9,282 nt of DNA from Acidobacteriota bacterium (GTDB taxonomy: Bacteria > Acidobacteriota > Terriglobia > Acidiferrales > UBA7541): assembly GCA_003161495.1 (NCBI GenBank), contig PMOP01000128.1, positions 1-9,282 of the forward strand. The letters are read 5' to 3'. How positions within the stretch are numbered: position 1 is the stretch's first letter; every line of letters starts with the position of its first letter. Position numbers and translations under genes: made by a program. Below are positions 7,596 to 9,282 of the stretch, in pieces. The notes beneath the pieces were generated by a model that searched no databases, was not told where the DNA came from, and worked only from the letters and a program-made list of their open reading frames with translations.

Positions 7596-9092
7596 ATGAA
7601 TCGCCGTGATTTATTCAAGAGTTCGCTCGCCGCGTCAGCGCTCGCGCTGACCAGCCGTGGCGCAAACGCTTCCCCGGCTCCCGCCGCCGCGGAATTTCCG
7701 AAGGCTCCGGGGCTCACCAAATCCGTTGCGGAATTTATTGTCCAGACAAAATACGAGGACATTCCGGCGGATGTGATCGAGTTAGGCAAGAAGTCGATTC
7801 TGGATGGATTTGGATTGGCGCTCGCGGGATCGGCATCCGTGATGGGGCCGATTGCGCGGAAATATGCGGAATCTTTTGGGTTGAGCGAGATGCGGGCCAG
7901 CGTCATCGGCACCGGGATGAAGGCCCATCCACGTTTCGCGGCCTTCGTGAACGGAGTTTCCATTCACGCGGACGATTACGATGACACGCAACTTTCCGCG
8001 GCAAAAGACCGCATCTATGGCCTTCTGACGCACCCAACCGTTGGTGTGCTTCCTCCCGCGTTTGCGCTTTGCGAGCTCGGACACCGTTCCGGCAAAGATT
8101 TCATGGTGGCGTATCACATGGGCGTGGAAGTCGAGACCAAGATTAACGAAGCAATTTCGCCGCGCCACTACGACGAGGGTTTTCATTCCACCGGAACGTG
8201 CGGCACATTCGGCAGCACCGCGGCATGCGCGAGGCTTCGCGGCCTGGATGTGAAGCAAACAATTTACGCTCTGGGAATCGGAGCCACCGAAGGCGGCGGC
8301 TTCCGCGACAATTTCGGTTCCATGACCAAACCTTTTCAGGCGGGACACGCCGCGGAAAACGGGACTGTCGCCGCCGATCTTGCCGCTCTCGGATGGACCG
8401 CTGCCGTGGACATTCTGGAGGCGCCGCTCGGATTTTTTCAGGCCGAGGGCGGGGGTTTCGATCCGGATGCCATCGTCGGCCGCCTCGGAAAACCGTGGAC
8501 GCTGGTATTCCCAGGTGTTTCGATCAAGCCGCATCCGTCCGGCTCGCTGTCTCATCCCGCCATGGGAGAAATGCTGCGCTTGATTCATGAGAATGACATC
8601 AAAGCCGCTGACGTGGAAAAAGTGGACGTGGGAGCGAACCATGCCATGACCACTTCGCTCCTCCACCACGATCCCATGACCGGGCTGCAAGGAAAATTCA
8701 GCATGGAATTTTGCATGAGCATTCTGCTGCTCGATCGCAAGGCGGGCCTTGTGGAATTTCAGGATAAGGTCGTGCAGCGGGCCGATGTGCAGGAGATGAT
8801 CAAGCGCGTGCACTTCTACATTGACCCGGTGGCGGAAAACGCCGGACTCGACAAAATGACGAGCCTGCTGAAAATCACCATGAAAGACGGAAAAGTTTTT
8901 TCCGGGCGCGCCGAATTTGCGAAAGGCAGCCCGTCCAATCCCATGAGCTATGACGAGGTGGCCGACAAATTCCGAGGGTGCGCCGAATTTGCGAAGTGGC
9001 CCACAGCAAAAACGGAATCTGTCATCGCCTCCGTGAAATCATTGGAAAACATTTCAGACATGAGCAAGCTCGTACCGGCTTTGACAAGTTGA
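7596..9092 (+). CDS. MmgE/PrpD family protein with twin-arginine signal
   Basis: Member of the MmgE/PrpD family, which includes 2-methylcitrate dehydratases, cis-aconitate decarboxylase and iminodisuccinate epimerase; the exact reaction cannot be assigned. ATG 7596 is preferred over a start at 7509 because GAGGA lies eight bases upstream and the product then begins MNRRDLFKSS, a twin-arginine motif, with likely cleavage at ANA (23-25). Family motifs appear in order: HADDYDDT (124-131), GFHSTGTCGTFG (195-206), FGSMTKPFQAGHAAENG (240-256), SIKPHPSGSLSHPA (309-322) and LQGKFSMEFC (364-373). The mature length of about 470 fits the family. Many family members read KPxHAG where this one has KPFQAG, which may change specificity. 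The gene follows the amidohydrolase by 28 bp. If the Tat signal works, the enzyme is periplasmic and exported folded, unusual for a family mostly described as cytoplasmic. Confidence 0.93.
   Translation: MNRRDLFKSSLAASALALTSRGANASPAPAAAEFPKAPGLTKSVAEFIVQTKYEDIPADVIELGKKSILDGFGLALAGSASVMGPIARKYAESFGLSEMRASVIGTGMKAHPRFAAFVNGVSIHADDYDDTQLSAAKDRIYGLLTHPTVGVLPPAFALCELGHRSGKDFMVAYHMGVEVETKINEAISPRHYDEGFHSTGTCGTFGSTAACARLRGLDVKQTIYALGIGATEGGGFRDNFGSMTKPFQAGHAAENGTVAADLAALGWTAAVDILEAPLGFFQAEGGGFDPDAIVGRLGKPWTLVFPGVSIKPHPSGSLSHPAMGEMLRLIHENDIKAADVEKVDVGANHAMTTSLLHHDPMTGLQGKFSMEFCMSILLLDRKAGLVEFQDKVVQRADVQEMIKRVHFYIDPVAENAGLDKMTSLLKITMKDGKVFSGRAEFAKGSPSNPMSYDEVADKFRGCAEFAKWPTAKTESVIASVKSLENISDMSKLVPALTS
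8908..8995 (+). repeat. Pair of exact 16-bp direct repeats within the MmgE/PrpD gene
   Basis: GCGCCGAATTTGCGAA occurs at 8908-8923 and again at 8980-8995, a 72-base (24-codon) in-frame offset. It encodes RAEFAK and CAEFAK near the C-terminus of the MmgE/PrpD protein. The identity stops sharply on both sides. It may be a remnant of a small internal duplication, a recombination target for a 24-codon deletion, or coincidence. Confidence 0.85.
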
Positions 9093-9150
9093 GATCCAGC
9101 AAGGAGTGACCGCGACTGGCCTTAACTTCTCAAGGCGAGCGACGCAGGTG

Positions 9151-9234
9151 TTTTGTGGCGCCGGCGTCTCGCCGGCGATTTTTCTGATCACCATCCACGG
9201 CAAAAAACGCCGGCGGGACGCCGGCGCCACAAAA
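9151..9234. repeat. Large nested inverted repeat (REP/BIME-like) downstream of the MmgE/PrpD gene
   Basis: A 27-bp left arm (9151-9177, starting TTTTGTGGCGCC) is matched by the reverse complement at 9208-9234 with one mismatch. Beyond it, five further T-A pairs (9179-9183 with 9202-9206) extend the stem around an 18-base loop. Each arm is itself two copies of the self-palindrome CGCCGGCG separated by three bases: 9159-9166 and 9170-9177 (spacer TCT), then 9208-9215 and 9219-9226 (spacer GGA). Four octamers thus allow either one long stem or two short hairpins. No T-run follows the stem on either strand; both ends read CCACAAAA, so it is not a classical intrinsic terminator. It sits 58 bp after the stop codon. 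Similar GCGCCGGCG-rich intergenic palindromes are, as I recall, common in acidobacterial and related genomes. Confidence 0.9.
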
Positions 9235-9282
9235 TAGCGGAATCTGTCCTGTCGAAAGGATGCATGGAGCCGATTCCAGAGC

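Noticed and set aside
7782..8813. Long minus-strand frame of 343 codons opposite the MmgE/PrpD gene
   Set aside because: It is antisense to a clear family gene, His- and Arg-rich without motif structure, and an artefact of codon bias.
9119..9136. GCCTT/AAGGC hairpin after the MmgE/PrpD stop as a terminator
   Set aside because: The stem is only 5 bp and is followed by GAGCGACG with no T-tract.
9106..9237. A 43-codon ORF starting GTG at 9106 and ending TAG at 9235, running through the inverted repeat
   Set aside because: Most of its length is the palindrome itself (peptide ends RRRDAGATK), and the AAGGAG overlaps the GTG so it cannot serve as its ribosome site. Translated REP-like DNA is a typical source of spurious hypothetical proteins.
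9264..9282. ATG at 9264 after AAAGGA, possibly the start of a gene leaving the right edge
   Set aside because: Only six codons are visible (MEPIPE) and nothing supports coding.

Overview
This window looks like a chromosomal stretch of a soil bacterium, most likely an acidobacterium (Acidobacteriota, Terriglobia-like). That placement is an inference. It rests on a giant sedolisin protease with an Ig-like tail and a Gly-rich Cys motif, a GC-rich CGCCGGCG-type intergenic palindrome, several exported enzymes, and moderately GC-rich DNA. No RNA gene, CRISPR array, transposase or phage gene was found.

Layout. (1) Bases 1-182, minus strand: the first 60 codons of a membrane fatty-acid desaturase that runs off the left edge. 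(2) Bases 183-459: a 277-bp divergent intergenic region that must hold the promoters for the desaturase and the protease. (3) Bases 460-4782, plus strand: a 1440-residue secreted S53 (sedolisin/kumamolisin) protease. It has a signal peptide, a prodomain, a complete catalytic domain, about four Ig-like repeats, a further beta-rich domain, an unusual internal membrane hairpin ending in a lipobox-like IIGC, a Gly/Ser linker and a terminal Ig-like domain. (4) Bases 4864-6299, minus strand: a two-gene operon, msrB followed by an exported S1/P1 nuclease, joined by an ATGA stop/start overlap. The nuclease is convergent with the protease. (5) Bases 6461-9092, plus strand: a second two-gene operon of an exported amidohydrolase-2 enzyme and a Tat-signal MmgE/PrpD enzyme, 28 bp apart. 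(6) Bases 9093-9282: no supported gene, but a strong 84-bp nested inverted repeat.

How the genes may work together. The protease and the nuclease are both exported degradative enzymes that could scavenge peptides and nucleic acids, but they are convergent and need not be co-regulated. MsrB is a cytoplasmic repair enzyme whose link to the nuclease is only translational. The amidohydrolase and MmgE/PrpD genes look like a real functional pair, possibly a periplasmic route for an organic acid; the substrate cannot be read from the sequence. I see no clearly new defence or mobile system. The points most worth a second look are the internal lipobox-like hairpin in the protease, the exported amidohydrolase/MmgE-PrpD pair, and the REP-like palindrome at the right end.
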